DNA of 64,000 nt from Nocardia salmonicida NBRC 13393 (GCF_001613085.1 NZ_BDBR01000032.1:62001-126000), one strand, 5' to 3'. Positions 1 through 13,076 are shown, counted from the stretch's first letter. Numbers and translations: made by a program. Notes: generated from the letters alone by a model not told the origin.

Positions 1-1
1 G

Positions 2-475
2 GGCGAGAAGGCTTCCGAGGCCGAGGCCGCGGGCGCCGACGCCGTGGGCGCCGAGGACCTGATCGAGCGGATCCAGGGCGGCTGGCTCGACTTCGACGCC
101 GCGATCGCCACCCCGGATCAGATGGCCAAGGTCGGCCGCATCGCGCGTGTCCTCGGCCCGCGTGGTCTGATGCCGAACCCGAAGACGGGCACCGTCACCA
201 ACGATGTGACCAAGGCCGTCAACGAGATCAAGGGCGGCAAGATCAACTTCCGCGTCGACAAGCAGGCCAATCTGCACTTCGTCATCGGCAAGGCGTCCTT
301 CGACGACGCCAAGCTGGTGGAGAACTACGGCGCCGCGCTGGACGAGATCCTGCGTGTGAAGCCGTCGACCGCCAAGGGTCGCTACGTCAAGAAGATCACG
401 GTTTCGACGAACACCGGACCGGGCATCCCGGTGGACCCGAACCGCACCCGCAACCTCCTCGACGAGGATGCGTGA
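2..475 (+). CDS. rplA: 50S ribosomal protein L1 (5' partial)
   Basis: C-terminal two thirds of ribosomal protein L1, which binds 23S rRNA at the L1 stalk and usually represses its own operon. The frame is open from base 2 to the TGA at 473-475, about 157 codons of a usual length near 235. The L1 signature around RVLGPRGLMPNPKTGTV is intact, and the C-terminal half continues without interruption. The start codon lies outside the window. The gene ends just before a strong hairpin, and the next gene is on the opposite strand, so this is the end of the presumed rplK-rplA operon. Confidence 0.97.
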   Translation, partial: GEKASEAEAAGADAVGAEDLIERIQGGWLDFDAAIATPDQMAKVGRIARVLGPRGLMPNPKTGTVTNDVTKAVNEIKGGKINFRVDKQANLHFVIGKASFDDAKLVENYGAALDEILRVKPSTAKGRYVKKITVSTNTGPGIPVDPNRTRNLLDEDA

Positions 476-505
476 GCTTCGGCTGACCGCTAGCTCCTAG
501 AGCAA

Positions 506-544
506 CCGCGAGGGTGGGAACGCACTGCGTTCCCACCCTCGCGG
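506..544. terminator. Bidirectional terminator hairpin between rplA and the MFS gene
   Basis: A perfect 19-bp inverted repeat (506-524 with 526-544) built around CCGCGAGGGTGGGAACGCA. It lies between two convergent genes. No long T run follows, which is common in actinobacteria. It could serve both transcripts. Confidence 0.85.
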
Positions 545-550
545 CGTTTG

Positions 551-2161
551 TCAGGACTGTTCGGGAGTCTTGTCCCGCCAGCCGAGCAGCACCGACTCAC
601 CGCTCTGCGGCTTCCACGGCAGGAAGACGGCCACGATCACCGCGCACACCAGCACCGCGCCGGTAGCGACCAGCGAGGCAGTATGCGCGCCCTGCAGCGT
701 CGCGGTCTTCATGGCGACGATCAAGTTCTCGCGTTGTGTCTCGAAGAACGGCGCGAGCTCGCGCTTACGCAGTTCCAGCACGCTGAGTGGACTGGCCTTG
801 ACCAGGCTCTTCTCGTTGTCGTTCATGATGCCCATCGGGATCGCGTCGATGCGGGCGCCGATCCGGCTGGTGTAGTACGAGGCCACGATCGACCCGAGCA
901 CCGCGACGCCGAGGGTGCCGCCGATCTCGCGGGTCGTGTCGTTGACGGCCGAGCCCGCGCCCGCCTCGTCCAGTGGCAACGAGGACATGATCGACTCGGT
1001 GGCCGGTCCCTGCACGATGCCGAGGCCCAACGCCATCAGCACCATCGAGGGCAGCACGCCGATCAGGTAACTGCTGTCGACGGTCACCTGTCCGCCCAGG
1101 TAGAGACCCGCGCCGATGAGCAGCAGGCCGAGCACCAGTACCGCGGTGGTGCCGACCCGTTGCGCGAGCAGCGTCGCGACCGGTGCGCCGATCGCGACCG
1201 AGACGGCGAACGGCAGTGAGGCGATACCGAATTCGAGTGGGGTGTATTCGCGCACGCCCTGGAAATACTGGGTGATCAGGAACAGGAATCCGAACATCGA
1301 GAAGTAGCCGATCGCGATGGCCAAGGCGGGCAACGAGAATCGGCGATTGCGGAACAGTCGCATATCGAGAATCGGTGCGGCGGTGCGCAATTCCCACGTG
1401 ACGAAGCCGGCGAGCATGGTGGCGCCGAGGGTGGCGGTGCCGAGCGTGGTGAGGGAGAGCCAGCCGTTGTGCGGTGCCTCGATGATCGCCCACACCACCA
1501 GCGTGATGCCCGCGATCGAGAGACCGATGCCGACCAGGTCGATCTTGCCGACCTGCGCCGCGCGCGATTCCGGCACCCAGATCAGGGTCGCGATCAGGGC
1601 GATCAGTGCCACCGGCACATTGATCCAGAACACCGAGTGCCAGCTGAAGTGTTCGAGTAGCCAGCCGCCGGAGATGGGCCCGATCGCGATGGCGAAGCCC
1701 GCCATGGCTGTCCAGGCGGCGATGGCGAGTGCGCGTTCGCGCCGGTCGGTGAAGATGTTGATGATCAGGGCGAGGGTGGCGGGGAAGACGGCCGCGGCGA
1801 AGATGCCCATCGCGGCGCGGGCGGCGATGACCTGGGTCATCGAATCGGCGAGTGCGCCGCCGACCGACATCACCGCGATGCCGACGAGGCCGACGATCAT
1901 GATGCGACGGCGCCCGTAGCGGTCGCCGAGGTTGCCCGCGGCGAGTAGTAGTCCGGCGAAGGTCAGGGTGTAGGCGTCGACGATCCATTGCAGGCCGGAG
2001 ACGCCGGTGGCGAGTTGGACGCCGATAGACGGCAGCGCCACGTTGACGATGGTGTTGTCGAGTACTACCAGCAGTTCTGCCAGGCAGATGACGACTAGCG
2101 CGATGAATCGCTGCGGGCGTCGGCCCAGCAGCACTGGTGGAGCGACTATGGAGGTTGCCAT
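551..2161 (-). CDS. MFS drug exporter, DHA2 (EmrB/QacA) family
   Basis: A 536-residue multi-membrane protein, the usual size for a 14-helix proton-driven DHA2 exporter. The motif-C-like stretch WTAMAGFAIAIGPISGG, the N-terminal LDNTIVNVALPSIG motif (residues about 35-50) and the GDRYGRRR loop are typical of EmrB/QacA drug:H+ antiporters. The open frame extends upstream to 2326. The start at 2161 (MATSIVAPP) is chosen because the extra residues are polar and unlike the family. A GTTAC-N11-GTAAC dyad just upstream could bind a TetR-type repressor, but no regulator gene is adjacent. The gene is a single cistron inserted between ribosomal genes. The substrate cannot be told from sequence. Confidence 0.9.
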   Translation of the reverse strand: MATSIVAPPVLLGRRPQRFIALVVICLAELLVVLDNTIVNVALPSIGVQLATGVSGLQWIVDAYTLTFAGLLLAAGNLGDRYGRRRIMIVGLVGIAVMSVGGALADSMTQVIAARAAMGIFAAAVFPATLALIINIFTDRRERALAIAAWTAMAGFAIAIGPISGGWLLEHFSWHSVFWINVPVALIALIATLIWVPESRAAQVGKIDLVGIGLSIAGITLVVWAIIEAPHNGWLSLTTLGTATLGATMLAGFVTWELRTAAPILDMRLFRNRRFSLPALAIAIGYFSMFGFLFLITQYFQGVREYTPLEFGIASLPFAVSVAIGAPVATLLAQRVGTTAVLVLGLLLIGAGLYLGGQVTVDSSYLIGVLPSMVLMALGLGIVQGPATESIMSSLPLDEAGAGSAVNDTTREIGGTLGVAVLGSIVASYYTSRIGARIDAIPMGIMNDNEKSLVKASPLSVLELRKRELAPFFETQRENLIVAMKTATLQGAHTASLVATGAVLVCAVIVAVFLPWKPQSGESVLLGWRDKTPEQS

Positions 2162-2179
2162 AGCATTGGAGTGAACCAG

Positions 2180-2200
2180 GTTACTGTCACCGCGCGTAAC
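2180..2200. promoter_or_regulatory. Dyad upstream of the MFS exporter
   Basis: GTTAC (2180-2184) and GTAAC (2196-2200) are inverted about 11 bp apart, 18-39 bp upstream of the exporter start. The placement fits a repressor operator overlapping its promoter. The call rests on symmetry and position only. Confidence 0.3.
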
Positions 2201-2414
2201 ACCTTTACCCTGGGATTCCGGCCACATTCGACTGTCGAATGTGAGCTGGGACACATGAATTCGGCCCGATTCGAGCGTTTCCGACCCGTTTTGGCAGATG
2301 GAGGTAGGTGCAGGTACAGTGGTCAACGGTCATGCGGGATGTGCATACATCCTCGAAGGCCACACCCATTCGTTCTACCGAAGACCGTTGGTCGTTGACA
2401 CCGAATTTCACGGT

Positions 2415-2516
2415 GTCGATCGAAGGTCCGGCGACATTGCCGGCGACCCACGCAGGGAGAGCTGAGGCCGAAGTTATTTTGCGCCCCGGTACGCCTTGCG
2501 TCCGGGGCGTTCGTTT
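2415..2516 (+). promoter_or_regulatory. L10-type leader with attenuator-like hairpin
   Basis: The leader of rplJ-rplL contains a GC-rich helix region (about 2425-2470) and then the hairpin CGCCCCGG / CCGGGGCG (2482-2489 with 2502-2509), followed by a T-rich run (TTCGTTTTGT). This is where the ribosomal L10 leader normally sits. In that leader free L10(L12)n binds the RNA and lowers expression. The family assignment is from position and layout; no covariance model was run. Confidence 0.6.
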
Positions 2517-2577
2517 TGTCGCCGGCCCCTGATTCGGTAGTGCACCAACGAAACCGACATCAGAGAGGAGGCGAAGT

Positions 2578-3141
2578 ATGGCGAAACCTGAAAAGGTCAC
2601 CGCTGTCGCGGAGATCGCGGAGCAGTTCAAGAACTCCACGGCCACTGTTGTCACGGAATACCGTGGCCTGTCGGTCGGCAAGCTCACCGAGCTGCGTCGT
2701 GCGCTCGGCGCCGACGCCACGTACTCCGTCGCCAAGAACACCCTGGTCAAGATCGCTGCCGGCGAAGCCGGTGTGGCGGGTCTCGACGAGCTGTTCGTCG
2801 GCCCGACCGCTATCACCTTCATCCAGGGTGAGCCGGTCGATGCCGCCAAGGCGCTCAAGCAGTTCGCCAAGGACAACAAGTCCCTGGTCATCAAGGGCGG
2901 ATACATGGACGGCCGCGCGCTGTCCGTGTCCGAGGTCGAGCGCATCGCTGACCTCGATTCGCGTGAGGTGCTGCTGGCCAAGCTGGCCGGTGCGTTCAAG
3001 GCCAAGCCTTCGCAGGCTGCCGCCCTGTTCGCCGCTCCCGCTTCGCAGGTCGCCCGGCTCGCCCAGGCGCTGCTCGAGAAGCGCACGAGTGCCGAAGGCG
3101 CTCCTGCTGCCGAAGAAGCACCCGCGGCTGACGCCGAATAA
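2578..3141 (+). CDS. rplJ: 50S ribosomal protein L10
   Basis: Ribosomal protein L10, 187 residues. It forms the base of the L7/L12 stalk and recruits translation GTPases through L12. The N-terminal rRNA-binding part has the family pattern (TATVVTEYRGLSVGKLTELR). The C-terminal helix carries L12 dimers, and an Ala/Glu-rich tail is typical of actinobacteria. A strong ribosome binding site (AGAGAGGAGG) lies 6 bases before the ATG. It is the first gene of a two-gene operon with rplL, behind the L10-type leader, and is probably autoregulated through it. Confidence 0.97.
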   Translation: MAKPEKVTAVAEIAEQFKNSTATVVTEYRGLSVGKLTELRRALGADATYSVAKNTLVKIAAGEAGVAGLDELFVGPTAITFIQGEPVDAAKALKQFAKDNKSLVIKGGYMDGRALSVSEVERIADLDSREVLLAKLAGAFKAKPSQAAALFAAPASQVARLAQALLEKRTSAEGAPAAEEAPAADAE

Positions 3142-3203
3142 GACATCTATTACCCGCCTCGGGGTGCGTATGCGCTACGAGGTACACCACGAAAGGAACC
3201 ACC

Positions 3204-3590
3204 ATGGCAAAGCTGAGCACCGAAGAACTGATTGGCGCCTTCAAGGAGCTGACCCTGCTCGAGCTCGCTGAGTTCGTCAAGGTCTTCGAAGAGACCTTCG
3301 ACGTCACCGCCGCTGCCCCCGTCGCGGTCGCCGCCGCCGGTGGCGCTGCTGCGCCGGCCGACGCCGCCGAAGAGCAGGACGAGTTCGACGTCATCCTCGA
3401 GGGTGCCGGCGACAAGAAGATCCAGGTCATCAAGGTGGTCCGTGAGATCGTCTCGGGCCTGGGCCTGAAGGAAGCCAAGGACCTGGTCGAGGGCGCCCCG
3501 AAGCCGATCCTGGAGAAGGTCGCCAAGGATGCCGCCGAGGCCGCCAAGGCGAAGCTCGAAGAGGCCGGCGCCAAGGTTTCCGTCAAGTAA
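3204..3590 (+). CDS. rplL: 50S ribosomal protein L7/L12
   Basis: Ribosomal stalk protein L7/L12, 128 residues, the factor-binding arm of the large subunit. The N-terminal dimerisation domain (residues 1-35), the Ala/Pro/Gly-rich hinge (about 36-55) and the C-terminal globular domain with KIQVIKVVREIVSGLGLKEA and LVEGAPKPILE are all present. A GAAAGGAA ribosome binding site precedes the ATG. The gene lies 62 bp after rplJ, and a terminator follows. Confidence 0.98.
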   Translation: MAKLSTEELIGAFKELTLLELAEFVKVFEETFDVTAAAPVAVAAAGGAAAPADAAEEQDEFDVILEGAGDKKIQVIKVVREIVSGLGLKEAKDLVEGAPKPILEKVAKDAAEAAKAKLEEAGAKVSVK

Positions 3591-3615
3591 TTCGGAACCA
3601 GTGCTGTTGTTGTGA

Positions 3616-3651
3616 ACGGGCGGTCCTTTCCGGGCCGCCCGTTTGCTATTT
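3616..3651 (+). terminator. Terminator after rplL
   Basis: ACGGGCGG (3616-3623) pairs with CCGCCCGT (3635-3642), and a T-rich run follows (TTGCTATTTGT). This is a classical intrinsic terminator closing the rplJ-rplL operon. Confidence 0.85.
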
Positions 3652-3836
3652 GTCCGGACATGCGAAAGTGATCCGGGTCGTAGGAACCGCGCCAGGTTAC
3701 TCTTCAGTCATGTAGGGGTGTGCCCCGTCTCACTGATGGGTTACAGTGACCGGACCCACAGAGTCGTAGCGCACCGCCGTGATGTGAGCGCGCGGGAACG
3801 CCGGTGGGGTGCTCGCAGGGATCAATGGAGGTAGCA

Positions 3837-4904
3837 GTGGGCGTCGAGGTCAGGACCGAGGGTGTAACAAAATCCTTCGGTTCACAGCGAATTTGGCAGG
3901 ACGTGTCGATCACGCTCCCTTCGGGTGAGGTCAGTGCGTTGCTCGGCCCTTCGGGTACGGGTAAGTCGGTGTTCCTGAAGTCGCTCATCGGTCTGCTACG
4001 ACCCGAGCGCGGGTCCATCTTCATCGATGGCACCGACATCATGACCTGCTCCAACAAGGAGCTCTACGAGATCCGCAAACTGTTCGGCGTCCTTTTCCAG
4101 GACGGCGCGCTGTTCGGCTCGATGAATTTGTACGACAACATCGCGTTCCCGCTTCGTGAGCACACGAAGAAGTCGGAATCCGACATCCGCCGTGTCGTCA
4201 TGGAGAAGCTCGAGCTGACCGGTCTGCTCGGCGCCGAGGGCAAGCTCCCCGGCGAGATCTCCGGCGGTATGCGCAAGCGCGCCGGTCTGGCCCGCGCGCT
4301 GGTCCTCGACCCGCAGATCATCCTCGTCGACGAGCCCGACTCGGGTCTGGACCCGGTGCGTACCTCGTACCTGGCGCAGCTGCTGCTCAACATCAACGCG
4401 CAGATCGACGCCACGATCCTGATCGTGACCCACAACATCAACCTGGCCCGTACCGTGCCGGACAACATCGGCATGCTCTTCCGCCGCAACCTGGTGATGT
4501 TCGGCCCCCGCGAGGTGCTGCTCACCAGCGAGGAGCCGGTGGTCAAGCAGTTCCTCAACGGCCGCATGATCGGTCCGATCGGTATGTCGGAGGAGAAGGA
4601 CGAGGCGCAGATGGCGCGCGAGCAGGCGCTCGTCGACGCCGGTCACCACCACGGTGGCGCCGAGGAGATCGACGGCATCATCCCGCAGATGAAGGCCGAG
4701 CCCGGTATGCCCGCCCGCCAGGCCGTGTTCCGTCGGCAGGCACGCGTACGCGAGATCATCCACACCCTGCCGCACGCGGCACAGGTGGCGATCCGCGAGT
4801 CGCTGGATTCCTCCGACGACACTCAGGTGATGGCGGCCTACGGCGGCAACGACCAGCCCACCGAGACGTTCAAGGCCGTTCCGCACGGCCAGATCAACAG
4901 CTGA
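3837..4904 (+). CDS. mkl: Mce-system ATPase, Mkl/MceG family
   Basis: A 355-residue cytoplasmic ABC ATPase of the Mkl/MceG type. In mycobacteria this protein energises the Mce lipid/steroid importers from a distant locus. Walker A (LLGPSGTGKS), the signature (ISGGMRKRAGLARAL), Walker B (ILVDEPDSGLDP) and the H-loop (THNI) are intact. A C-terminal extension of about 100 residues (GMSEEKDEAQMAREQAL onward) is particular to the MceG branch. The GTG at 3837 is chosen because GGAGG lies 5 bases before it; in-frame ATG 3825 and GTG 3804 are alternatives. The position between rplL and rpoB matches the mycobacterial mkl location. No Mce genes are in the window. Confidence 0.93.
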   Translation: MGVEVRTEGVTKSFGSQRIWQDVSITLPSGEVSALLGPSGTGKSVFLKSLIGLLRPERGSIFIDGTDIMTCSNKELYEIRKLFGVLFQDGALFGSMNLYDNIAFPLREHTKKSESDIRRVVMEKLELTGLLGAEGKLPGEISGGMRKRAGLARALVLDPQIILVDEPDSGLDPVRTSYLAQLLLNINAQIDATILIVTHNINLARTVPDNIGMLFRRNLVMFGPREVLLTSEEPVVKQFLNGRMIGPIGMSEEKDEAQMAREQALVDAGHHHGGAEEIDGIIPQMKAEPGMPARQAVFRRQARVREIIHTLPHAAQVAIRESLDSSDDTQVMAAYGGNDQPTETFKAVPHGQINS

Positions 4905-4921
4905 GCGACTTTCACGTCCTG

Positions 4922-4956
4922 AATGAGCCCCGGCCCACGGCCGGGGCTCATTTGCG
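4922..4956 (+). terminator. Terminator after mkl
   Basis: A perfect 14-bp stem (4922-4935 with 4939-4952, AATGAGCCCCGGCC) with a 3-base loop and a short T-containing tail. It separates mkl from the rpoB promoter region. Confidence 0.85.
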
Positions 4957-5478
4957 TTACGGGCCGGAAAACAGCCGCTGACCGGCCGCCCCGCCGGTTG
5001 GCGCACACGGCGTGTCGCGGGTAAAATAGCCGCGGTTCGAGGCCGGGGAAGTCCAGCGGCCCAGGCGATCTCACTTCGCGAACAGACCGTCCCGCGGCAC
5101 TTGACGAGGCGCGCGGGAACCGTCACCCTATCTACAGCAGTACAAGCTGTTAAGGGGCACCAGCGGCCAGCTGATAGTTGGCCCGGCGCCGAGGGAACCC
5201 GACGCGGCCAGCGTTCCGGGGCTTCGGCGCGTTATCCGTGCGAGCGGTCACACGGATGGTATGTTGACACTCCCTTGTCTAGGGGTGTAAGTTTGGACGT
5301 TGCGCTGGCTGCCTCCTGTCCACACCTTGATTCGCACTCGAAAGTTCCACCCTTCCGGTGTTACTTCCGCTGCTGCTTGTTCTGGTTTCGTTCGGGCTGT
5401 AACCAGCGGAATTCGTAGCAGACAAGCGACGGTCGCGGACCACCACGCGACGCGCGTGAGGTGCTGGAAGGACGCATC
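4957..5478 (+). other. Long rpoB upstream region without a convincing gene
   Basis: About 520 bases between the mkl terminator and rpoB. Short open frames here have no family character. The stretch holds at least one good promoter-like element (5264-5291) and leaves a leader of about 180 bases before rpoB. Long multi-promoter leaders are usual for rpoB in Mycobacteriales. Confidence 0.6.
5264..5291 (+). promoter_or_regulatory. Probable rpoBC promoter
   Basis: A perfect -35 TTGACA (5264-5269) with a 16-base spacer and a TGTAAG -10-like box (5286-5291). The -35 is consensus and the -10 is weak, as is common in GC-rich actinobacteria. Transcription would start near 5298, leaving a leader of about 180 bases. 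Confidence 0.55.
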
Positions 5479-8961
<3,483 letters not shown>

Positions 8962-8970
8962 GTGGTTAGC

Positions 8971-8999
8971 GGTGCGGTCGCTGTGGAAGCGACCGCACC
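8971..8999 (+). repeat. Hairpin in the rpoB-rpoC gap
   Basis: A perfect 12-bp inverted repeat, GGTGCGGTCGCT (8971-8982) with 8988-8999 and a 5-base loop. It starts 9 bases after the rpoB stop. No T run follows, so an RNA processing site or a partial attenuator is more likely than a full terminator, because rpoC must be transcribed through it. Confidence 0.6.
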
Positions 9000-9066
9000 G
9001 CGCACCGCGCTCGACAACTAGTGAACTTTTGCTCGAATTCGACCCGAATAGGGGAAAGGAAGTTAC

Positions 9067-12000
9067 GTGCTAGACGTCAACTTCTTCGATGAACTCCGGA
9101 TCGGCCTTGCCTCCGCCGATGACATCCGCCAGTGGTCTTTCGGCGAGGTGAAGAAGCCGGAGACCATCAACTACCGCACGCTCAAGCCGGAGAAGGACGG
9201 GCTCTTCTGCGAGAAGATCTTCGGTCCCACCCGGGACTGGGAGTGCTACTGCGGCAAGTACAAGCGTGTCCGCTTCAAGGGCATCATCTGTGAGCGCTGT
9301 GGCGTCGAGGTAACTCGCGCCAAGGTGCGTCGTGAGCGGATGGGCCACATCGAGCTGGCTGCTCCCGTTACTCATATCTGGTACTTCAAGGGCGTTCCGT
9401 CGCGCTTGGGTTACCTGCTCGACCTGGCGCCGAAGGATCTCGAGAAGATCATCTACTTCGCCGCCTACGTCATCGTCGGTGTCGACGAGGAGCTGCGTCA
9501 CAACGAGCTCTCCACGCTCGAAGCCGAGATGGAGGTCGAGAAGAAGTCGGTCGCCGATCAGCGCGACGCCGACCTGGAGGCTCGTGCGCAGAAGCTCGAG
9601 GCCGACTTGGCCGAGCTGGAAGCCGAGGGTGCCAAGTCCGACGTGCGTCGCAAGGTCAAGGACGGCGGCGAGCGCGAGATGCGTCAGCTGCGCGACCGCT
9701 CGCAGCGTGAGCTGGATCGTCTCGACGAGATCTGGACCACCTTCACCAAGCTGTCGGTTCAGCAGCTCATCGTCGACGAGGTGCTCTACCGCGAGCTCGT
9801 CGACCGCTACGGCGAGTACTTCACCGGCGCCATGGGTGCGGAGTCCATCCAGAAGCTGATGGAGAACTTCGACATCAACGCCGAGGCCGAGAAGCTGCGC
9901 GAGACCATTCGCTCGGGCAAGGGCCAGAAGAAGCTGCGTGCGCTCAAGCGTCTGAAGGTCGTCGCGGCCTTCCAGACCAACGGCAACTCGCCCATGGGCA
10001 TGGTGCTCGACGCTGTCCCGGTGATCCCGCCGGAGCTGCGTCCGATGGTTCAGCTCGACGGTGGCCGTTTCGCCACCTCCGACCTGAACGACCTGTACCG
10101 CCGCGTGATCAACCGCAACAACCGCCTCAAGCGACTGATCGATCTGGGTGCGCCCGAGATCATCGTCAACAACGAGAAGCGGATGCTGCAGGAGTCGGTC
10201 GACGCACTGTTCGACAACGGCCGTCGTGGCCGTCCGGTCACCGGACCGGGTAACCGCCCGCTGAAGTCGCTGAGCGATCTGCTCAAGGGCAAGCAGGGTC
10301 GTTTCCGTCAGAACCTGCTCGGCAAGCGCGTCGACTACTCGGGCCGTTCGGTCATCGTCGTCGGTCCTCAGCTGAAGCTGCACCAGTGTGGTCTGCCGAA
10401 GCTGATGGCGCTCGAGCTGTTCAAGCCGTTCGTCATGAAGCGTCTGGTCGATCTCAACCACGCGCAGAACATCAAGTCCGCCAAGCGGATGGTCGAGCGT
10501 CAGCGTGCCCAGGTGTGGGATGTCCTCGAAGAGGTCATCGCCGAGCACCCGGTGATGCTGAACCGCGCGCCCACCCTGCACCGCCTCGGCATCCAGGCCT
10601 TCGAGCCCCAGCTGGTCGAAGGCAAGGCCATCCAGCTGCACCCGCTCGTCTGTGAGGCGTTCAACGCCGACTTCGACGGTGACCAGATGGCCGTGCACCT
10701 TCCGCTGTCCGCGGAGGCGCAGGCCGAGGCACGCATCCTGATGCTGTCGTCGAACAACATCCTGTCCCCGGCGTCGGGTCGCCCACTGGCGATGCCGCGT
10801 CTGGACATGGTGACGGGCCTGTTCTACCTGACCCGTCTCGACGAGGACGGTGCGGGCACCTACCGTGCCGCGGCCACCGACGAGCCGGAGTACGGCGTGT
10901 ACTCCTCGCCCGCCGAGGCCCAGATGGCCGTCGATCGTGGCGAGCTGACCGTGCGGTCCACCATCAAGGTGCGGCTGACCGAGCAGCGCCCGCCACGCGA
11001 TGTCGAGACCGAGCTGTTCCCGGACGGCTGGAAGCGCGGCGAGGCCTGGCTGGCCGAGACCACGCTGGGTCGCGTGATCTTCAACGATCTGCTTCCGGCG
11101 GACTACGCGTTCATCAACGAGCCGATGCCGAAGAAGCGTCAGGCCACGATCATCAACGATCTGGCCGAGCGCTACCCGATGATCGTCGTCGCGCAGACCG
11201 TCGACAAGCTCAAGGACGCCGGCTTCTACTGGGCCACGCGTTCGGGTGTCACCGTCTCCATGTCGGACGTGCTCGTTCCGCCGGAGAAGCCCGAGATCAT
11301 GGAACGCTATGAGGCCATGGCGGACCTGATCGAGAAGAAGTACCAGCGTGGTGCGCTCGATCACGCCGAGCGCAACAACGCTCTGGTCAAGATCTGGCAG
11401 GAAGCCACCGAGGAAGTGGGCGCCGCGCTGCGGACCCACTACCCGCCGGACAACCCGATCATCACGATCGTCGACTCCGGCGCCACGGGTAACTTCACCC
11501 AGACTCGTACCCTCGCGGGTATGAAGGGCCTGGTGACGAACCCGAAGGGTGAGTTCATCCCGCGCCCGATCAAGTCCTCGTTCCGTGAGGGCCTGACCGT
11601 GCTCGAGTACTTCATCAACACCCACGGTGCTCGTAAGGGTCTGGCCGACACGGCGCTTCGTACCGCCGACTCGGGTTACCTGACCCGTCGTCTGGTCGAC
11701 GTGTCGCAGGACGTCATCGTCCGCGAAGAGGACTGTGGCACCGAGCGCGGCATCCTGGTGCCGATCGCGGAGAAGCTGGCCGACGGCACGATCATCCGTG
11801 ACGCGCACGTCGAGACCTCGACCTTCGCTCGGACCCTGGCGTCCGACGCGGTCGATGCCAAGGGCAACGTCATCGTGGCGAAGGGCGCCGACCTCGGCGA
11901 CCCCGCGCTGGAGGCGCTGCTCGAGGCCGGTATCACCGAGGTGAAGGTCCGCTCCGTGCTGACCTGCACCACCGGCACCGGCGTCTGCGCCACCTGCTAC

Positions 12001-13020
12001 GGCCGTTCGATGGCCACCGGCAAGCTGGTCGATATCGGCGAGGCCGTCGGCATCGTCGCGGCCCAGTCCATCGGTGAGCCCGGTACCCAGCTGACCATGC
12101 GTACCTTCCACCAGGGTGGCGTCGCGGGCGACGACATCACCGGTGGTCTGCCGCGTGTTCAGGAGCTCTTCGAGGCCCGTGTCCCCAAGGGCAAGGCGCC
12201 GATCGCGGAGGTCTCGGGCCGGGTGCGTCTCGAGGACGACGACCGCTTCTACAAGATCACGATCATCCCTGATGACGGGTCCGAGGAAGTTGTCTACGAC
12301 AAGCTCTCGAAGCGTCAGCGTCTGCGGGTATTCAAGCACGACGACGGCTCCGAGCGTCTGCTGGCCGACGGTGACCACGTGGAGGTGGGTCAGCAGCTGC
12401 TCGAGGGCGCTGCCGATCCGCACGAGGTGCTGCGCGTGATGGGTCCCCGTCAGGTGCAGGTCCACCTGGTCCACGAGGTCCAGGAGGTCTACCGCTCGCA
12501 GGGTGTGTCGATCCACGACAAGCACATCGAGGTCATCGTTCGCCAGATGCTGCGTCGTGTGACGATCATCGATTCGGGTGCGACCGAGTTCCTGCCCGGC
12601 TCGCTCACCGAGCGCGCCGAGTTCGAGAACTCGAACCGTCGTGTGGTGGCCGAAGGCCGCGAGCCGGCCTCGGGCCGTCCCGTGCTGATGGGTATCACCA
12701 AGGCGTCGCTGGCCACCGATTCGTGGCTGTCGGCGGCTTCCTTCCAGGAGACCACCCGAGTGCTGACGGATGCGGCCATCAACTGCCGCTCCGACAAGCT
12801 GATCGGCCTGAAGGAGAACGTGATCATCGGTAAGCTCATCCCGGCCGGTACCGGTATCAACCGTTACCGCAACATCCAGGTGCAGCCGACCGAAGAAGCC
12901 CGTGCCGCGGCGTACGCGGTGCCGTCCTACGACGACACCTACTACTCCCCGGACAGCTTCGGCTCCTCCACCGGCGCAGCGGTGCCGCTGGACGACTACG
13001 GTTTCAGCGACTACCGCTAG
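9067..13020 (+). CDS. rpoC: RNA polymerase beta' subunit
   Basis: Beta' subunit of RNA polymerase, 1317 residues, full length. The N-terminal zinc site has cysteines 60, 62, 75 and 78. The catalytic loop NADFDGDQ (Asp 535, 537, 539) that holds the active-site magnesium is intact, as are the trigger-loop region (GEPGTQLTMRTFHQGG) and the second zinc cluster (CTTGTGVCATCYG). The GTG start has AAAGGAAG 4 bases upstream. An actinobacterial insertion rich in charged helices (about residues 150-220) is present. A strong terminator ends the operon. Confidence 0.98.
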   Translation: MLDVNFFDELRIGLASADDIRQWSFGEVKKPETINYRTLKPEKDGLFCEKIFGPTRDWECYCGKYKRVRFKGIICERCGVEVTRAKVRRERMGHIELAAPVTHIWYFKGVPSRLGYLLDLAPKDLEKIIYFAAYVIVGVDEELRHNELSTLEAEMEVEKKSVADQRDADLEARAQKLEADLAELEAEGAKSDVRRKVKDGGEREMRQLRDRSQRELDRLDEIWTTFTKLSVQQLIVDEVLYRELVDRYGEYFTGAMGAESIQKLMENFDINAEAEKLRETIRSGKGQKKLRALKRLKVVAAFQTNGNSPMGMVLDAVPVIPPELRPMVQLDGGRFATSDLNDLYRRVINRNNRLKRLIDLGAPEIIVNNEKRMLQESVDALFDNGRRGRPVTGPGNRPLKSLSDLLKGKQGRFRQNLLGKRVDYSGRSVIVVGPQLKLHQCGLPKLMALELFKPFVMKRLVDLNHAQNIKSAKRMVERQRAQVWDVLEEVIAEHPVMLNRAPTLHRLGIQAFEPQLVEGKAIQLHPLVCEAFNADFDGDQMAVHLPLSAEAQAEARILMLSSNNILSPASGRPLAMPRLDMVTGLFYLTRLDEDGAGTYRAAATDEPEYGVYSSPAEAQMAVDRGELTVRSTIKVRLTEQRPPRDVETELFPDGWKRGEAWLAETTLGRVIFNDLLPADYAFINEPMPKKRQATIINDLAERYPMIVVAQTVDKLKDAGFYWATRSGVTVSMSDVLVPPEKPEIMERYEAMADLIEKKYQRGALDHAERNNALVKIWQEATEEVGAALRTHYPPDNPIITIVDSGATGNFTQTRTLAGMKGLVTNPKGEFIPRPIKSSFREGLTVLEYFINTHGARKGLADTALRTADSGYLTRRLVDVSQDVIVREEDCGTERGILVPIAEKLADGTIIRDAHVETSTFARTLASDAVDAKGNVIVAKGADLGDPALEALLEAGITEVKVRSVLTCTTGTGVCATCYGRSMATGKLVDIGEAVGIVAAQSIGEPGTQLTMRTFHQGGVAGDDITGGLPRVQELFEARVPKGKAPIAEVSGRVRLEDDDRFYKITIIPDDGSEEVVYDKLSKRQRLRVFKHDDGSERLLADGDHVEVGQQLLEGAADPHEVLRVMGPRQVQVHLVHEVQEVYRSQGVSIHDKHIEVIVRQMLRRVTIIDSGATEFLPGSLTERAEFENSNRRVVAEGREPASGRPVLMGITKASLATDSWLSAASFQETTRVLTDAAINCRSDKLIGLKENVIIGKLIPAGTGINRYRNIQVQPTEEARAAAYAVPSYDDTYYSPDSFGSSTGAAVPLDDYGFSDYR

Positions 13021-13042
13021 CCCGTAGGTAGGCAATAGATTT

Positions 13043-13076
13043 CGGCCCCCGCCCATCAGGGCGGGGGCCGTTTTCC
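13043..13076 (+). terminator. Terminator after rpoC
   Basis: A perfect 12-bp stem CGGCCCCCGCCC (13043-13054) with 13059-13070, loop ATCA, followed by TTTT. It closes the rpoBC operon. Confidence 0.92.

Noticed and set aside
5461..5478. GTG start six codons upstream in rpoB.
   Set aside because: The Shine-Dalgarno sequence lies inside these codons and serves the TTG at 5479.
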